Assembly: GCF_015461835.1 (NCBI RefSeq)
Contig: NZ_JACOPX010000021.1
Coordinates: 1-64,000, forward strand
Length of the DNA: 64,000 nt
Reading direction: 5' to 3'
Origin: Pseudomonas neuropathica
GTDB lineage: Bacteria; Pseudomonadota; Gammaproteobacteria; Pseudomonadales; Pseudomonadaceae
Part shown: piece after piece, positions 36,687 to 45,290 of the stretch
Position numbering within the stretch: the stretch's first letter is position 1
Layout: every line of letters begins with the position of its first letter
Translations under genes and position numbers: made by a program
The notes under the pieces: model-generated
Seen by the model: the letters and a program-made list of their open reading frames with translations, nothing else
What the model was told of the DNA's origin: nothing
Database searches by the model: none

Positions 36687-38027
36687 GTGTTTTCCCAATT
36701 CGCCCTGCACGAACGCCTGCTTAAAGCTGTGGCCGAGCTGAAATTTGTCGAGCCAACGCCTGTGCAAGCCGCGGCCATCCCGCTGGCGCTCCAAGGGCGT
36801 GATCTGCGGGTGACTGCGCAAACCGGTAGCGGCAAAACCGCCGCTTTCGTACTGCCAATCCTCAATCGCCTGATCGGCCCGGCCAAGGTCCGCGTCAGCA
36901 TCAAGACGCTGATCCTGCTGCCGACCCGTGAACTGGCCCAGCAGACCTTGAAGGAAGTTGAACGCTTTTCGCAGTTCACTTTCATCAAGTCCGGCCTGAT
37001 CACCGGTGGTGAAGACTTCAAGGTCCAGGCCGCGATGCTGCGCAAAGTGCCGGACATCCTCATCGGTACCCCGGGCCGGATGATCGAACAACTCAACGCC
37101 GGCAACCTCGACCTCAAAGAAGTCGAAGTGCTGGTGCTCGACGAAGCCGACCGCATGCTCGACATGGGCTTCGCCGAAGACGTACAGCGTCTGGTTGACG
37201 AATGTCCTAACCGTCAGCAGACCATGCTGTTCTCCGCTACCACCGGCGGTTCCGGTCTGCGCGAGATGATCGGCAAGGTGCTGAACAACCCTGAGCACTT
37301 GCAGCTCAACGCGGTCAGCCAGCTGAACTCGACCACCCGTCAGCAAATCATCACCGCCGACCACAATCAGCACAAAGAGCAGATTGTGAACTGGCTGCTG
37401 GCCAACGAGACCTATCAGAAGGCCATCGTCTTCACCAACACCCGCGCCATGGCCGACCGCATCTACGGCCGCCTCGTGGCTCAGGAATACAAAGCGTTCG
37501 TGCTGCACGGCGAGAAAGACCAGAAGGATCGCAAACTGGCGATCGACCGTCTGAAGCAGGGCGGCGTGAAGATTCTGGTCGCTACCGACGTCGCGGCCCG
37601 TGGTCTGGACGTTGATGGCCTGGATCTGGTGATCAACTTCGACATGCCACGCAGCGGCGACGAATACGTGCACCGCATCGGCCGTACTGGCCGCGCCGGT
37701 AACGACGGTCTGGCGATCTCGCTGATCTGCCACGGCGACTGGAACCTGATGTCGAGCATCGAGCGCTACCTGAAGCAGAGCTTCGAGCGCCGCACCATCA
37801 AGGAAGTCAAAGGCACCTACGGCGGACCGAAAAAGGTCAAGGCCTCGGGCAAAGCCGTTGGTGTAAAGAAGAAAAAGACTGACGCCAAGGGCGACAAGAA
37901 GAAAACTGCCGCCAAGACGCCGACCAAGCGCAAGAGCGTCAACCGTCCGAAGCCGGACTCGTTGGTGAGCAGCGATGGCATGGCACCGCTGAAGCGCCGC
38001 AAGCCGGCCGAGCCAGCGGCTGAGTAA
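36687..38027 (+). CDS. DEAD-box RNA helicase
   Basis: This 446-residue helicase has Walker A AQTGSGKT, the DEAD box in VLVLDEADRMLDMGF, SAT and HRIGRTGRAG motifs, and a lysine-rich tail of about 85 residues that probably binds RNA. It resembles SrmB/RhlE-type helicases of ribosome assembly or cold growth. I chose the GTG at 36687 because GAGG lies 8 bases upstream and the protein then starts MFSQFALHERLL. A terminator follows. Confidence 0.9.
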   Translation: MFSQFALHERLLKAVAELKFVEPTPVQAAAIPLALQGRDLRVTAQTGSGKTAAFVLPILNRLIGPAKVRVSIKTLILLPTRELAQQTLKEVERFSQFTFIKSGLITGGEDFKVQAAMLRKVPDILIGTPGRMIEQLNAGNLDLKEVEVLVLDEADRMLDMGFAEDVQRLVDECPNRQQTMLFSATTGGSGLREMIGKVLNNPEHLQLNAVSQLNSTTRQQIITADHNQHKEQIVNWLLANETYQKAIVFTNTRAMADRIYGRLVAQEYKAFVLHGEKDQKDRKLAIDRLKQGGVKILVATDVAARGLDVDGLDLVINFDMPRSGDEYVHRIGRTGRAGNDGLAISLICHGDWNLMSSIERYLKQSFERRTIKEVKGTYGGPKKVKASGKAVGVKKKKTDAKGDKKKTAAKTPTKRKSVNRPKPDSLVSSDGMAPLKRRKPAEPAAE

Positions 38028-38044
38028 GCTTTTCAGGCGCGCAT

Positions 38045-38074
38045 AAAAAACCCGGACAGTGTCCGGGTTTTTTT
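38045..38074. terminator. Rho-independent terminator after the DEAD-box gene
   Basis: AAAAAACCCGGACA and TGTCCGGGTTTTTTT form a tight hairpin with a T-run on the + strand and a matching A-run on the other side. It can serve both the helicase gene and the convergent gene ending at 38081. Confidence 0.92.
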
Positions 38075-38080
38075 CGTCCA

Positions 38081-38680
38081 TCAGTTGCCGAGCTGGCCAC
38101 TGGTGTCGGCATCAAAGCGCCGTTTGGCTTGATCTGCTGCCGGTTTCAAGGCGGCGAGCAGTGCTGCTTCGCTGTACAACCCGGTAACCGCCAACTCCTT
38201 GGGCGTCGGCTCGATCGGGATCAGCACGTCGTCACCGTCGGCATGCAGCCAGATCGCCACAACATGCAGCGCCGAGACAAACAGCACGCGCAGCTCAACG
38301 GTTTTACCCTGCAATTGCGGCGCTTGTTCCGCCAGTTTCAGCGCAGCCACCGTCGCGGCGGCGTGATCGCCGTGATTCAGCGAGGCGAACTCGACATGCC
38401 CGCGCACCTCGGCCAATTGCGCATCGGCAATCGTCACGCCATCGGCAAACACCAGGTAATGCCAGTCGCCGAGGCGGGCGTCTTTCAGGCCTTTGCCTTG
38501 GCTCAGGTCTTCCAGATTCAGCGAGTAGCCGCGATAGGCCTCACTGAGACTGATCTTCGCAGGTGCTGCGTTGGCGAATTGGCGATTGGCGCCAAAGCCT
38601 TGGGTTTGCAGTGCAGCTTGTAGCGCCGGGCGCAAGGTCTGTACGCCGTTGGAAGGCGCCTTTGGATAAGTCAGTTGCAT
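38081..38680 (-). CDS. Unknown protein paired with an AvrRpt2-like protease
   Basis: I do not recognise this 199-residue soluble protein. It has no signal peptide or membrane segment. Two halves are visible: an N-terminal part with SLSEAYRGYSLNLEDL and a C-terminal part with ELRVLFVSALHVVAIWLH followed by DDVLIPIEPTP. It starts 12 bp after the stop of the cysteine protease gene and must be co-transcribed with it. A role as inhibitor, chaperone or immunity-type partner of the protease is possible but only inferred from position. Confidence 0.75.
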   Translation of the reverse strand: MQLTYPKAPSNGVQTLRPALQAALQTQGFGANRQFANAAPAKISLSEAYRGYSLNLEDLSQGKGLKDARLGDWHYLVFADGVTIADAQLAEVRGHVEFASLNHGDHAAATVAALKLAEQAPQLQGKTVELRVLFVSALHVVAIWLHADGDDVLIPIEPTPKELAVTGLYSEAALLAALKPAADQAKRRFDADTSGQLGN

Positions 38681-38692
38681 GATCTCGCCCTC

Positions 38693-39277
38693 CTAGTTTT
38701 TCACGGTGAAGTAAGTGTGAGTCCAATTGCCGCCGCCGTTATAGGCGCGGGGGAACGCGTTCAGTGCGCGGGTCGAATAGCCATAGATCGAGTCCGCGAC
38801 CAATACGTAATCGCCGTTGGTGCCGTAGATCGTCAGAAAGTGCGCGCCGCCGCCGTACCAAGCGCAGCGCAGGCCGACCGGGCGGCCCATGCTGATCTGG
38901 TTCTGAATGGCCGACATCTGCAGCGAGCCTTGATTCATGCCGTTGTAGCTACGGGTGGTTTGCAGGGCCGAATCCAGATAGCCGTAGACGTTGCATGGCC
39001 CCGGCTGATTGCAGCAGTTGCGATCGAGCTGAGTGCTGGCGACGCCACACTGGGTCCAGTTTCCGGTGCCGTAATAATTGCCGACCGAGGCGGAAACGGC
39101 GGCCCAGCACCAGTTGGTCTGGGTCTGTTTCTGCATGTTGAAGTTGAGGCTGCCGGCGGCGAGAGCGCTGAGTTGTTCAGCGGCTTCGACTTCGACCAGT
39201 TGTGGGTCGAGCAGATGACTGGCCAGGCACCTTGGCAAAGATTCGCCGGTGAATTGCGTTGCTTCTGTGGTTAACAT
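38693..39277 (-). CDS. Papain-like cysteine protease, AvrRpt2/C70-like
   Basis: A 194-residue protein. C57 lies in QTNWCWAAVSASV, H146 in GGGAHFLTIYG and D162 in VLVADS, a complete papain-like triad in the pattern of the Peptidase_C70/C39-like family that includes the P. syringae effector AvrRpt2. About 45 residues precede the catalytic domain and could be a propeptide. There is no Sec signal. Six other cysteines are present (including RNCCNQPGPC). It is the first gene of a two-gene unit with unusual repeated motifs upstream. Confidence 0.8.
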   Translation of the reverse strand: MLTTEATQFTGESLPRCLASHLLDPQLVEVEAAEQLSALAAGSLNFNMQKQTQTNWCWAAVSASVGNYYGTGNWTQCGVASTQLDRNCCNQPGPCNVYGYLDSALQTTRSYNGMNQGSLQMSAIQNQISMGRPVGLRCAWYGGGAHFLTIYGTNGDYVLVADSIYGYSTRALNAFPRAYNGGGNWTHTYFTVKN

Positions 39278-39396
39278 TTTTCAATCCTCCATGAGTGAAA
39301 ACAAGCGTCCAGCTTGTTTGGCATTGCGATGTTCCAGAGCGATCGGTGTTCAAGGGTTGCCGTGTCAGATGGCCCGTTCCGATCTCGTTGCTCGAT

Positions 39397-39452
39397 GTAA
39401 CCGTAGTTACGAATATGCATTAGCGCAAATAAATAAATGCATTAGTGCATTT
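39397..39452. promoter_or_regulatory. Palindrome and direct repeats upstream of the protease pair
   Basis: GTAAC-CGTA-GTTAC (39397-39410) is followed by two copies of ATGCATTAGYGCAWWT at 39415 and 39437, 22 bp apart (two helical turns). Each copy contains a TGCA...GCA partial dyad. The stretch is A/T-rich and 120-175 bp before the protease start, as expected for a regulator site. The regulator is unknown. Confidence 0.5.
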
Positions 39453-39462
39453 TTGAGATGAA

Positions 39463-39525
39463 AAGATCGCAGCCTTGAGCAGCTCCTAGGGGGGAGGTGT
39501 GGGAGCTGCCGAAGGCTGCGATCTT
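39463..39525. repeat. REP pair, family B (one half degenerate)
   Basis: AAAGATCGCAGCCTTGAGCA then AGCTCC (left half carries changes relative to the CTTCGGCAG consensus) and a good right half GGAGCTGCCGAAGGCTGCGA. It has a very short spacer and lies between the protease leader and the end of the small secreted-protein gene. Confidence 0.85.
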
Positions 39526-39531
39526 TCGCTT

Positions 39532-39807
39532 TTAGCTTTCCGCTTTTTTCTCAGCCGTACCCAACTCTTTCAACCGCTGATCAATCAACTGGCACTTGTC
39601 CGGCAGATCGGCACTCGCCGTGCCCAGGTCCATCTTCTTCAACTCGGCGTTGATCTCCTTGGCTTTGGCCGGGTTCTGCTCGGTGAGCTTGGCGACTTCC
39701 TTGGCCAGTTGTTCGCGTTTTTCGGTGGCTTCTTCCGGGGTACAGGCCCAGGCGGGCAGGGCGCAGGCGAGGGTGGCGGCGAGGGTGAGCTTGATCAGGG
39801 TTTTCAT
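39532..39807 (-). CDS. Small secreted protein, helical
   Basis: A 91-residue protein with a signal peptide (MKTLIKLTLAATLACALPAWA) and a mature, charged, helical part holding two cysteines (ACTPEE and DKCQLID). No family is recognised; similar small periplasmic proteins are common in Pseudomonas. It is alone in its unit. Confidence 0.75.
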   Translation of the reverse strand: MKTLIKLTLAATLACALPAWACTPEEATEKREQLAKEVAKLTEQNPAKAKEINAELKKMDLGTASADLPDKCQLIDQRLKELGTAEKKAES

Positions 39808-39878
39808 CGGAGCAGGCCTCAGTTCCGGTTAATGCGGGTTAACCGGTTGAGGCCTTGAACGCGGGAAAAGTTCAGTGC

Positions 39879-40616
39879 TTATCGCTCTTCGTGGCAGCAA
39901 CTCGATTTAGCACCTTGCTCATAACGATCATGATGCCGCACCCACTCCATGATCTCGTCCTCATTCCTGCCCTTGGGCGTGAGGTCGAGATAGTTGTAGG
40001 CACCGACCAGCATGTCCAGACCGCGAGCGTAAGTTGAGTAGGTGTGGAAGATGTCGCCCTTTGCATCACGATAAAACACACTCAACCCCGGCATTTCCTC
40101 CTCGGCGCTGTCAGTCTTTTCGTAGTTGTAAGTAGCCTTTCCAGCAACGACATCTTCTGCCCGAGCGCAGACACCGAAGTCGTAGTTGAAGTCGCAACCC
40201 TCTGAAGACACCCAGTCGAACTTCCAGCCCATTCGCCGTTTAAAGTCCTGGAACTCGTTGAACGGCGCATGCGAAACAGCTACCACCGCTATGTCGTGAT
40301 GAGCCAGATGCAGGTTAGCGCCATCAATGTGGTCACTGAGAAACGAGCAACCCTGGCAACCTTCCTCCCAGTCCTTGGCAAACATGAAGTGGTAAACCAC
40401 TAATTGGCTGTGTTTGCCAAACAGATCAGCCAGTTTCAACTCGCCGTTCGGACCCTGGAAGTGGTAGTCCTTGTCGACCTTTACCCATGGCAATGCGCGA
40501 CGTTTGGCGCTGAGGTGGTCGCGCTCTTTGGTGAAAGCTTTTTCGTCAGCGAGATGTTGCTTACGGGCGGCGAGCCATTCTTCGCGCGATACCACCGGAT
40601 GATTCTCAACGTTCAT
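39879..40616 (-). CDS. DUF899 thioredoxin-like protein
   Basis: This 245-residue protein is of the DUF899 family, with a thioredoxin-like fold. The opening VVSREEWLAARKQHLADEKA and the YHFMFAKDWEEGCQGCSF segment with a CxxC are typical. Function is not established; redox activity is suggested by the CxxC. The start follows GGAGAAATC. Confidence 0.85.
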   Translation of the reverse strand: MNVENHPVVSREEWLAARKQHLADEKAFTKERDHLSAKRRALPWVKVDKDYHFQGPNGELKLADLFGKHSQLVVYHFMFAKDWEEGCQGCSFLSDHIDGANLHLAHHDIAVVAVSHAPFNEFQDFKRRMGWKFDWVSSEGCDFNYDFGVCARAEDVVAGKATYNYEKTDSAEEEMPGLSVFYRDAKGDIFHTYSTYARGLDMLVGAYNYLDLTPKGRNEDEIMEWVRHHDRYEQGAKSSCCHEER

Positions 40617-40791
40617 GATGATTTCTCCTACGGGGTTGAAACCGTCTGTTTCAGACTAGTCGTTTAACCCTGCTGGAAATCGACAGACCGCCGGTCGGTC
40701 GCTGCGGGAAATGCGGCTGAACGGCTGGGAACCGCTCAGGTCACAACCTATGAACGCGCCATAAATCATGCGCACCGGAGGTTGTATCAGG

Positions 40792-41184
40792 ATGACGACT
40801 TATAACTGGGATTTGATTGAACGCTTGCTGCATGAAGTGCAGAACAGCGCCGGCCATAGCTTTGCCCCTCGGGCCTACGCCGAAGACTATACGGCGGCGA
40901 AAGCCAGCGCCGGCGAGCCGATCGAGAATCTGGATCATCTGAAAACGCTGGCTTGCGACTATGAAAAGTTGCTGCTGTTGCGCGGTTACATCGCACCGCG
41001 TCCGGATGAGGAGGGCAGCACGGGAAATAATTTTGTTCTGACGCCGCGCGGTTCCAGCTTGCTGAGCCTGATCGACAGCAGCATTCCCGGCAATGATCAT
41101 CCGCGTCAGGTGCTGGATGAGCAGGAGGATGCGCTGGCCGAGGCGACGTTTGATGAAGTGGCTTCCAAAGCCCAGATCGCCTGA
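40792..41184 (+). CDS. Small winged-helix-like protein, DUF2513-like
   Basis: A 130-residue soluble protein. The N-terminal WDLIERLLHEVQNS and the later DYEKLLLLRGYI then FVLTPRGSSLL pattern resemble DUF2513-type winged-helix proteins. GGAGG at 40777-40781 supports the ATG at 40792. The match is by pattern only, and no partner gene is adjacent. Confidence 0.7.
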   Translation: MTTYNWDLIERLLHEVQNSAGHSFAPRAYAEDYTAAKASAGEPIENLDHLKTLACDYEKLLLLRGYIAPRPDEEGSTGNNFVLTPRGSSLLSLIDSSIPGNDHPRQVLDEQEDALAEATFDEVASKAQIA

Positions 41185-41200
41185 GTTCACGCAGAACCCC

Positions 41201-41289
41201 TGTAGGAGTGAGCCTGCTCGCGATAGCGGACTTCCAGTCAACATTGATGTCACTGGAAGTCCGCTATCGCGAGCAGGCTCACTCCTACA
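41201..41289. repeat. REP pair, family A (long spacer)
   Basis: TGTAGGAGTGAGCCTGCTCG and its inverse flank a spacer in which ATAGCGGACTTCCAGT and its inverse extend the stem. It lies between two convergent genes. Confidence 0.95.
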
Positions 41290-41305
41290 CTTGGATGCGT
41301 AATGT

Positions 41306-42175
41306 TCAAGGTCTTTGCGCGGCCTTGAGGCATTTGAGGTCGTTGAAGTCTTTGCGCACCCCTTCGATCTTCTTCAACAACCGCTGACGCTGTTGCGGCG
41401 TACTCTCGGCCATCAAGTCCACCGCCAGTGAGCGTCCCTGCGCTTCAGTATCGGCGAAGGCCTTGCGGTAATCCGCTGTCCATAAGCTCTCGCGATTGAC
41501 CAGAAGCGTCTCGATTCTCTGTGGGAATTCGGGACTTTTGCGTTGTGCGACGGCGGCACTGAATTGCTTCTGCCAATGGGCGCGATTGGCGATCCATTGG
41601 GTGTACTGATCGCCCAACGCGGTCGACCACGCCATTACCCGCTGTTCCTGGGTAGCGCTCAAGGGGCCGAGCCAGTCGTTCAGGCGTTTGACCATACGCG
41701 CGCCACGTTCGGCAATTTGCTGATCAAGCGGTGGTTTCAGGTATTCCTGCTGACGCTTGCGCAAATCCTTGGCAAACGCGTCATTCATCTCGGCGACCTG
41801 TTTGTCATCCAGCCCTTGCAGCAACTCGATCGCCGACGGGGTGATCTCTCGAGCGGTTTCGGCGATGGCCTGCTTGGCTTCCGTCGTGCGCGCCTGTAAC
41901 GCGGCATCGGTGACCTGATTGGTTTCGACCATGGTTTGCAGGCGATCAAGCCAGTCCAGATAGCCAGGCAATTGCGTGGTGCAATGCCAGCTCAGGTGAT
42001 CTTTGAGGCGTTCGTTGAACCAGTCTTTCTGCTCGCCGTTCATGTCCAGGTAATCGCCGAGCGTCCACGGGATAATGACGTCGAGATTGCGGTAGGCCAG
42101 GCCGACACGGCTGCAGGCACCGAGGGCGAGGGTAAAGATCAGTAGCGCGGCGATGTGTTTGAACCAGCGAGACAT
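41306..42175 (-). CDS. DUF6279 family lipoprotein
   Basis: This 289-residue protein starts with a lipoprotein signal and lipobox LALGAC (C21), so it is membrane-anchored in the periplasm. The following GLAYRNLDVIIPWTLGDYLDM is typical of DUF6279. The rest is mostly helical. The ATG at 42175 is chosen because it starts the signal; the frame is open upstream without such a feature. Function is unknown. Confidence 0.85.
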   Translation of the reverse strand: MSRWFKHIAALLIFTLALGACSRVGLAYRNLDVIIPWTLGDYLDMNGEQKDWFNERLKDHLSWHCTTQLPGYLDWLDRLQTMVETNQVTDAALQARTTEAKQAIAETAREITPSAIELLQGLDDKQVAEMNDAFAKDLRKRQQEYLKPPLDQQIAERGARMVKRLNDWLGPLSATQEQRVMAWSTALGDQYTQWIANRAHWQKQFSAAVAQRKSPEFPQRIETLLVNRESLWTADYRKAFADTEAQGRSLAVDLMAESTPQQRQRLLKKIEGVRKDFNDLKCLKAAQRP

Positions 42176-42253
42176 GGGCGAATCCTTGCGTGAGCCTGGC
42201 TTCGAGGGACTGATTCCTATGTGAACGCAGAATGAACCCGGCAGTTCAGCCAA

Positions 42254-42970
42254 TCAATAGAACGCGCGCGCAGCCTTGAGGGTGACGAGGCCGTCGCACT
42301 CGCTGTTGTGCCCGGAATAGGCCGAGCAATCGCTGCCGCTGAGGCTGGAGTTGCTGTAGATCAGGTCGAGGTCGACGCCCATGAACGGTCGGGACAATTT
42401 CACCGACCAATCGGTAAAACTGCCGACATAACCACCGTCCACGGCCACTGGCGTGTTCAGTTGGTGGGTGGTGTATTTCATGCTGACGCCGATGCCAAAT
42501 GGCTGGTTGCCGCCAAGATCGGCAAACAACGTGTTGTTCTGTTTATCCGGGTCATTGCTGAAGGCCACGCCGAAACGACTACCGAGCAAGGTCAGGCCAC
42601 CGAACAGCTCCTGGCTGTCGAGGGTGTCTACCTTGGGATAGCTGTAGTGGATCATGCCGACTTCATAGCCGAGGGTCTGATCGAAAGGCTGTTTAAAACC
42701 GACGTAGGAATCGATTTCGAGGTTCTTGCCCGGGGAGATGCCCATGCTCGGTGCGTACTGGCCGACATAGAGGCCGCTGTCGTGGCTCAGGTCGAGGCCG
42801 CCATGGAAGGAACCGACTGCCGCCGGTTTGACCAGGCCTTGAGCCATGCTGCGCGTGGGCGTGGTTCCGAGTTTGAGGTCGAAGTCGCCGAGTTCACGCT
42901 GGAAAATCTGCGCGTGCGCGGTCGCGCTGGCCAGAAGGCCTACGAGTAATAAACAGGATGTTCTGCGCAT
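42254..42970 (-). CDS. TorF family putative porin
   Basis: This 238-residue protein has a signal peptide (ending TAHA, residue 20) and an alternating beta-barrel pattern in the TorF/Gcw_chp family, ending in LKAARAFY with the C-terminal aromatic of outer membrane proteins. The solute is unknown. It lies upstream of, and on the same strand as, the DUF6279 lipoprotein gene (79 bp apart). Confidence 0.82.
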   Translation of the reverse strand: MRRTSCLLLVGLLASATAHAQIFQRELGDFDLKLGTTPTRSMAQGLVKPAAVGSFHGGLDLSHDSGLYVGQYAPSMGISPGKNLEIDSYVGFKQPFDQTLGYEVGMIHYSYPKVDTLDSQELFGGLTLLGSRFGVAFSNDPDKQNNTLFADLGGNQPFGIGVSMKYTTHQLNTPVAVDGGYVGSFTDWSVKLSRPFMGVDLDLIYSNSSLSGSDCSAYSGHNSECDGLVTLKAARAFY

Positions 42971-43123
42971 GCGTCACTCCATGAACAGCGAGGGCAGGGC
43001 GGCAGGCCTGCTGAAACGCTTGATCTAGACGCGTGCAAGGATACCGGCGAATGATCGGCATTGAAGGCCGTTCGTCGATTTACAAGGAATTTTGTTTAAA
43101 AAGGAGGGAGGTTACGCGGTGCC

Positions 43124-43159
43124 AGTCCAGGCGCTTCAAAGCTCAAAGCGCCTCTGGAC
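43124..43159. other. Hairpin downstream of small gene, no T-run
   Basis: GTCCAGGCGCTT (43125) and AAGCGCCTCTGGAC (43146) pair with a two-base bulge around 9 bases. It follows the 62-residue gene on the minus strand but lacks a T-run. Confidence 0.4.
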
Positions 43160-43175
43160 GGGTGTAAAACCGGTG

Positions 43176-43364
43176 TTACTTCTTGCCCAGGCTGATCTGC
43201 TTGGACGGGCCGAATGTCTGGCCACTGACGCCTTTGGCAATTTGCTGGATCTCGCCACCAGACTTGAGAAACGCTGCGATCTGATCGTTGATCGATTCGC
43301 TGGTTTCAACGGCTGGAGCTGGCTTTGCTTTGCTGGAGGATGCTTTTACACGCATGGCGGCCAT
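43176..43364 (-). CDS. Small conserved-type basic protein
   Basis: This 62-residue protein has a Lys/Ala/Pro/Ser-rich N-terminus and a compact C-terminal part (INDQIAAFLKSGGEIQQIAKG then VSGQTFGPSK). AGG lies close before the ATG at 43364; the ATG at 43355 (MRVKASSSKA) is an alternative. I do not recognise a named family, although the codon use and the GGEIQQI pattern look like a real gene. Confidence 0.65.
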   Translation of the reverse strand: MAAMRVKASSSKAKPAPAVETSESINDQIAAFLKSGGEIQQIAKGVSGQTFGPSKQISLGKK

Positions 43365-43704
43365 TAACCTGTAGAAAAGTAACTCGGCCAGGCATCGTAC
43401 AGGAATAACTTGACAATTGCTTGGTAAATATCCCCCGGAATAACCAACCGCATTGCTGCATTATTCTCGATCCAATATTCGAAATATCCGGCTAACCTGC
43501 TGTTTTAAATAACAACATTTATGTGCGCGTGCATTGAAATATTCAGTCATGAGCGTTCGTGTCTGTCTGACGAGCGGCACCTCGGCCCGGCTGCGCCCGA
43601 GAAAAATCAAGGTGTTGAGCCGGTTTCACAAGCGTGCCGATCTGTCACCCGACGGCCACGATAAAAACGGGTAGAATGCCGCCCACGCAATGAGGGTTCT
43701 GGAA
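43365..43704. other. A/T-richer gap with the promoter region of the S1 gene
   Basis: No gene is visible. The left 150 bp are A/T-rich (with GTTTTAAATAACAAC) and probably carry promoters for the divergent small gene and the CvfB-like gene. The right part is GC-rich leader sequence. Confidence 0.5.
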
Positions 43705-44541
43705 ATGGCTTTAGTCGGGCGTTACAACAGTTTGCAAGTGGTTAAACACACTAACTTCGGTTTATATCTGGATGGCGGTGCCGATGGCGAGATTCTTTTG
43801 CCTAATCGTTATATCCCGAAAGATATTCCGACCGAAGATGAAGATTGGCTCAACGTTTTTGTTTATCTGGACAGCGAAGACAAACTTCTCGCCACCACGG
43901 AAAAACCGAAAGTGCAGGTCGGCGAATTTGCCAGTCTGAAAGTCGTTGAAGTCAACAGCATCGGTGTGTTCCTCGATTGGGGGCTGCCGAAGGATCTGTT
44001 GCTGCCGTATTCCGAAGAGAAGCGCCAGATGACCGCCGGCGAATACTGCGTGGTGCATGTCTACCTCGACAAGCACACCCGCCGTATCACCGCCACTGCG
44101 CGACTGGATCGCTACCTCGACAAGACTCCGGCCAATTACAGTCAGGGTCAGGAAGTTGATCTGCTGGTTGCCGAAGCCACCGACATGGGCTTCAAGGCGA
44201 TCATCAACAACAAGCACTGGGGTTTGATTCACAAGAACGAAATCTTCAAGTTCATGCGCGCCGGCATGATTGAGAAGGGCTACATCAAGGAAGTGCGTGC
44301 CGACGGCAAAATCGCCTTGAGCCTGCAACCGGTTGGCCAGGAAGCGGCCAGCAGCCTGAACTCGAAGATCCTCGCCAAGTTGCGTGACAACAGCGGCACA
44401 TTGCCGGTCAGCGACAAGAGCGATCCGGCGTTGATCAGCAGCCTGTTTGGCGTCAGCAAAGGCAACTTCAAGAAGGCCATCGGCTCGCTGTACAAGGAAG
44501 GCAAGATCGTCATTCATGCCGATCGCATTGAACTAACCTGA
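43705..44541 (+). CDS. S1 RNA-binding protein, CvfB-like
   Basis: This 278-residue protein has three tandem S1-type domains and a C-terminal winged helix (LISSLFGVSKGNFKKAIGSLYKEGKI), the CvfB architecture. CvfB of staphylococci binds RNA and affects virulence gene expression. GAGGG 8 bases before the ATG at 43705 decides the start. Its role in Pseudomonas is not established. Confidence 0.88.
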   Translation: MALVGRYNSLQVVKHTNFGLYLDGGADGEILLPNRYIPKDIPTEDEDWLNVFVYLDSEDKLLATTEKPKVQVGEFASLKVVEVNSIGVFLDWGLPKDLLLPYSEEKRQMTAGEYCVVHVYLDKHTRRITATARLDRYLDKTPANYSQGQEVDLLVAEATDMGFKAIINNKHWGLIHKNEIFKFMRAGMIEKGYIKEVRADGKIALSLQPVGQEAASSLNSKILAKLRDNSGTLPVSDKSDPALISSLFGVSKGNFKKAIGSLYKEGKIVIHADRIELT

Positions 44542-44556
44542 GACACCGCTGGCCCC

Positions 44557-44632
44557 ATGTAGGAGCTGCCGAAGGCTGCGATCTTTTGACTTTGAAGATC
44601 AACAGATCGCAGCCTTCGGCAGCTCCTACATG
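44557..44632. repeat. REP pair, family B
   Basis: CATGTAGGAGCTGCCGAAGG and its inverse form a long hairpin. The right end overlaps the leader of the DUF2177 gene, so its ATGAGGGCGGG ribosome-binding region is partly inside the repeat. Confidence 0.93.
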
Positions 44633-44644
44633 AGGGCGGGTGTG

Positions 44645-45049
44645 ATGAAGAAGTCTCTGGTTGCCTATGTTGCGACGCTGATTGCGTTTCTGTTGCTCGA
44701 CGGTATCTGGCTTGGCCTGTTGATGGCGCCGACCTATCGCGAACTGCTCGGCCCGCTGATGCTCGAAAAACCGCTGCTGATTCCTGCAGCGGTTTTTTAT
44801 TGCCTGTATGTTTTTGGTTGCGTGGTGTTTGTGGTGCTGCCGGCGGCGACCTGGCAGTGGGCGGCGAAGCGGGGCGCGTTGTTGGGACTGGTGGCTTATG
44901 GCACCTATGACCTGACCAATTGGGCGACGTTGCGTGGCTGGTCGGTGCAGGTGACGCTGATGGATTGGGCGTGGGGGACGTTTGCTACTGCTGTGGCTTG
45001 TAGCGTCGGGTTTTTGTTGGCTAAACGGTTTGGCATATCTGATCGGTAG
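44645..45049 (+). CDS. DUF2177 family membrane protein
   Basis: This 134-residue protein has four membrane segments and the DUF2177 signature (LLDGIWLGLLMAPTYRELLG near the start and YGTYDLTNWATLRGW). GAGGG lies upstream. Function is unknown. Its ribosome-binding site abuts a REP element, which could influence translation. Confidence 0.85.
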   Translation: MKKSLVAYVATLIAFLLLDGIWLGLLMAPTYRELLGPLMLEKPLLIPAAVFYCLYVFGCVVFVVLPAATWQWAAKRGALLGLVAYGTYDLTNWATLRGWSVQVTLMDWAWGTFATAVACSVGFLLAKRFGISDR

Positions 45050-45072
45050 TCTGGGTTGGCAATGCCGGCCTC

Positions 45073-45136
45073 TTCGCGAGCGGGCTCGCTCCCACAGGGG
45101 AACGCATTCCAAAGTGGAAGCGAGCTTGCTCGCGAA
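45073..45136. repeat. REP-like pair, divergent subfamily
   Basis: TTCGCGAGCGGGCTCGCTCC and the inverse GGAAGCGAGCTTGCTCGCGAA flank the AGGGGAACGCATTCCAA spacer that is also found in family A short pairs. It is a related but distinct subfamily. Confidence 0.88.
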
Positions 45137-45290
45137 TGATGGCGTAGCCGACAGCCATTCACCACTGGCGCCGATGAAGCACAAAATGTCTTTTCCAGAC
45201 GGCTTTTTGCGCCCGAGTCATTGATAATCCTCGACACTGTTTTCTGACCATTGGATGGCCTGCCATGTTGTGTGTATTCGAGGTGTTGCG

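Noticed and set aside
36408..38081. A 557-codon minus-strand frame over the DEAD-box gene
   Set aside because: Antisense shadow; the helicase on the + strand is complete with all motifs.
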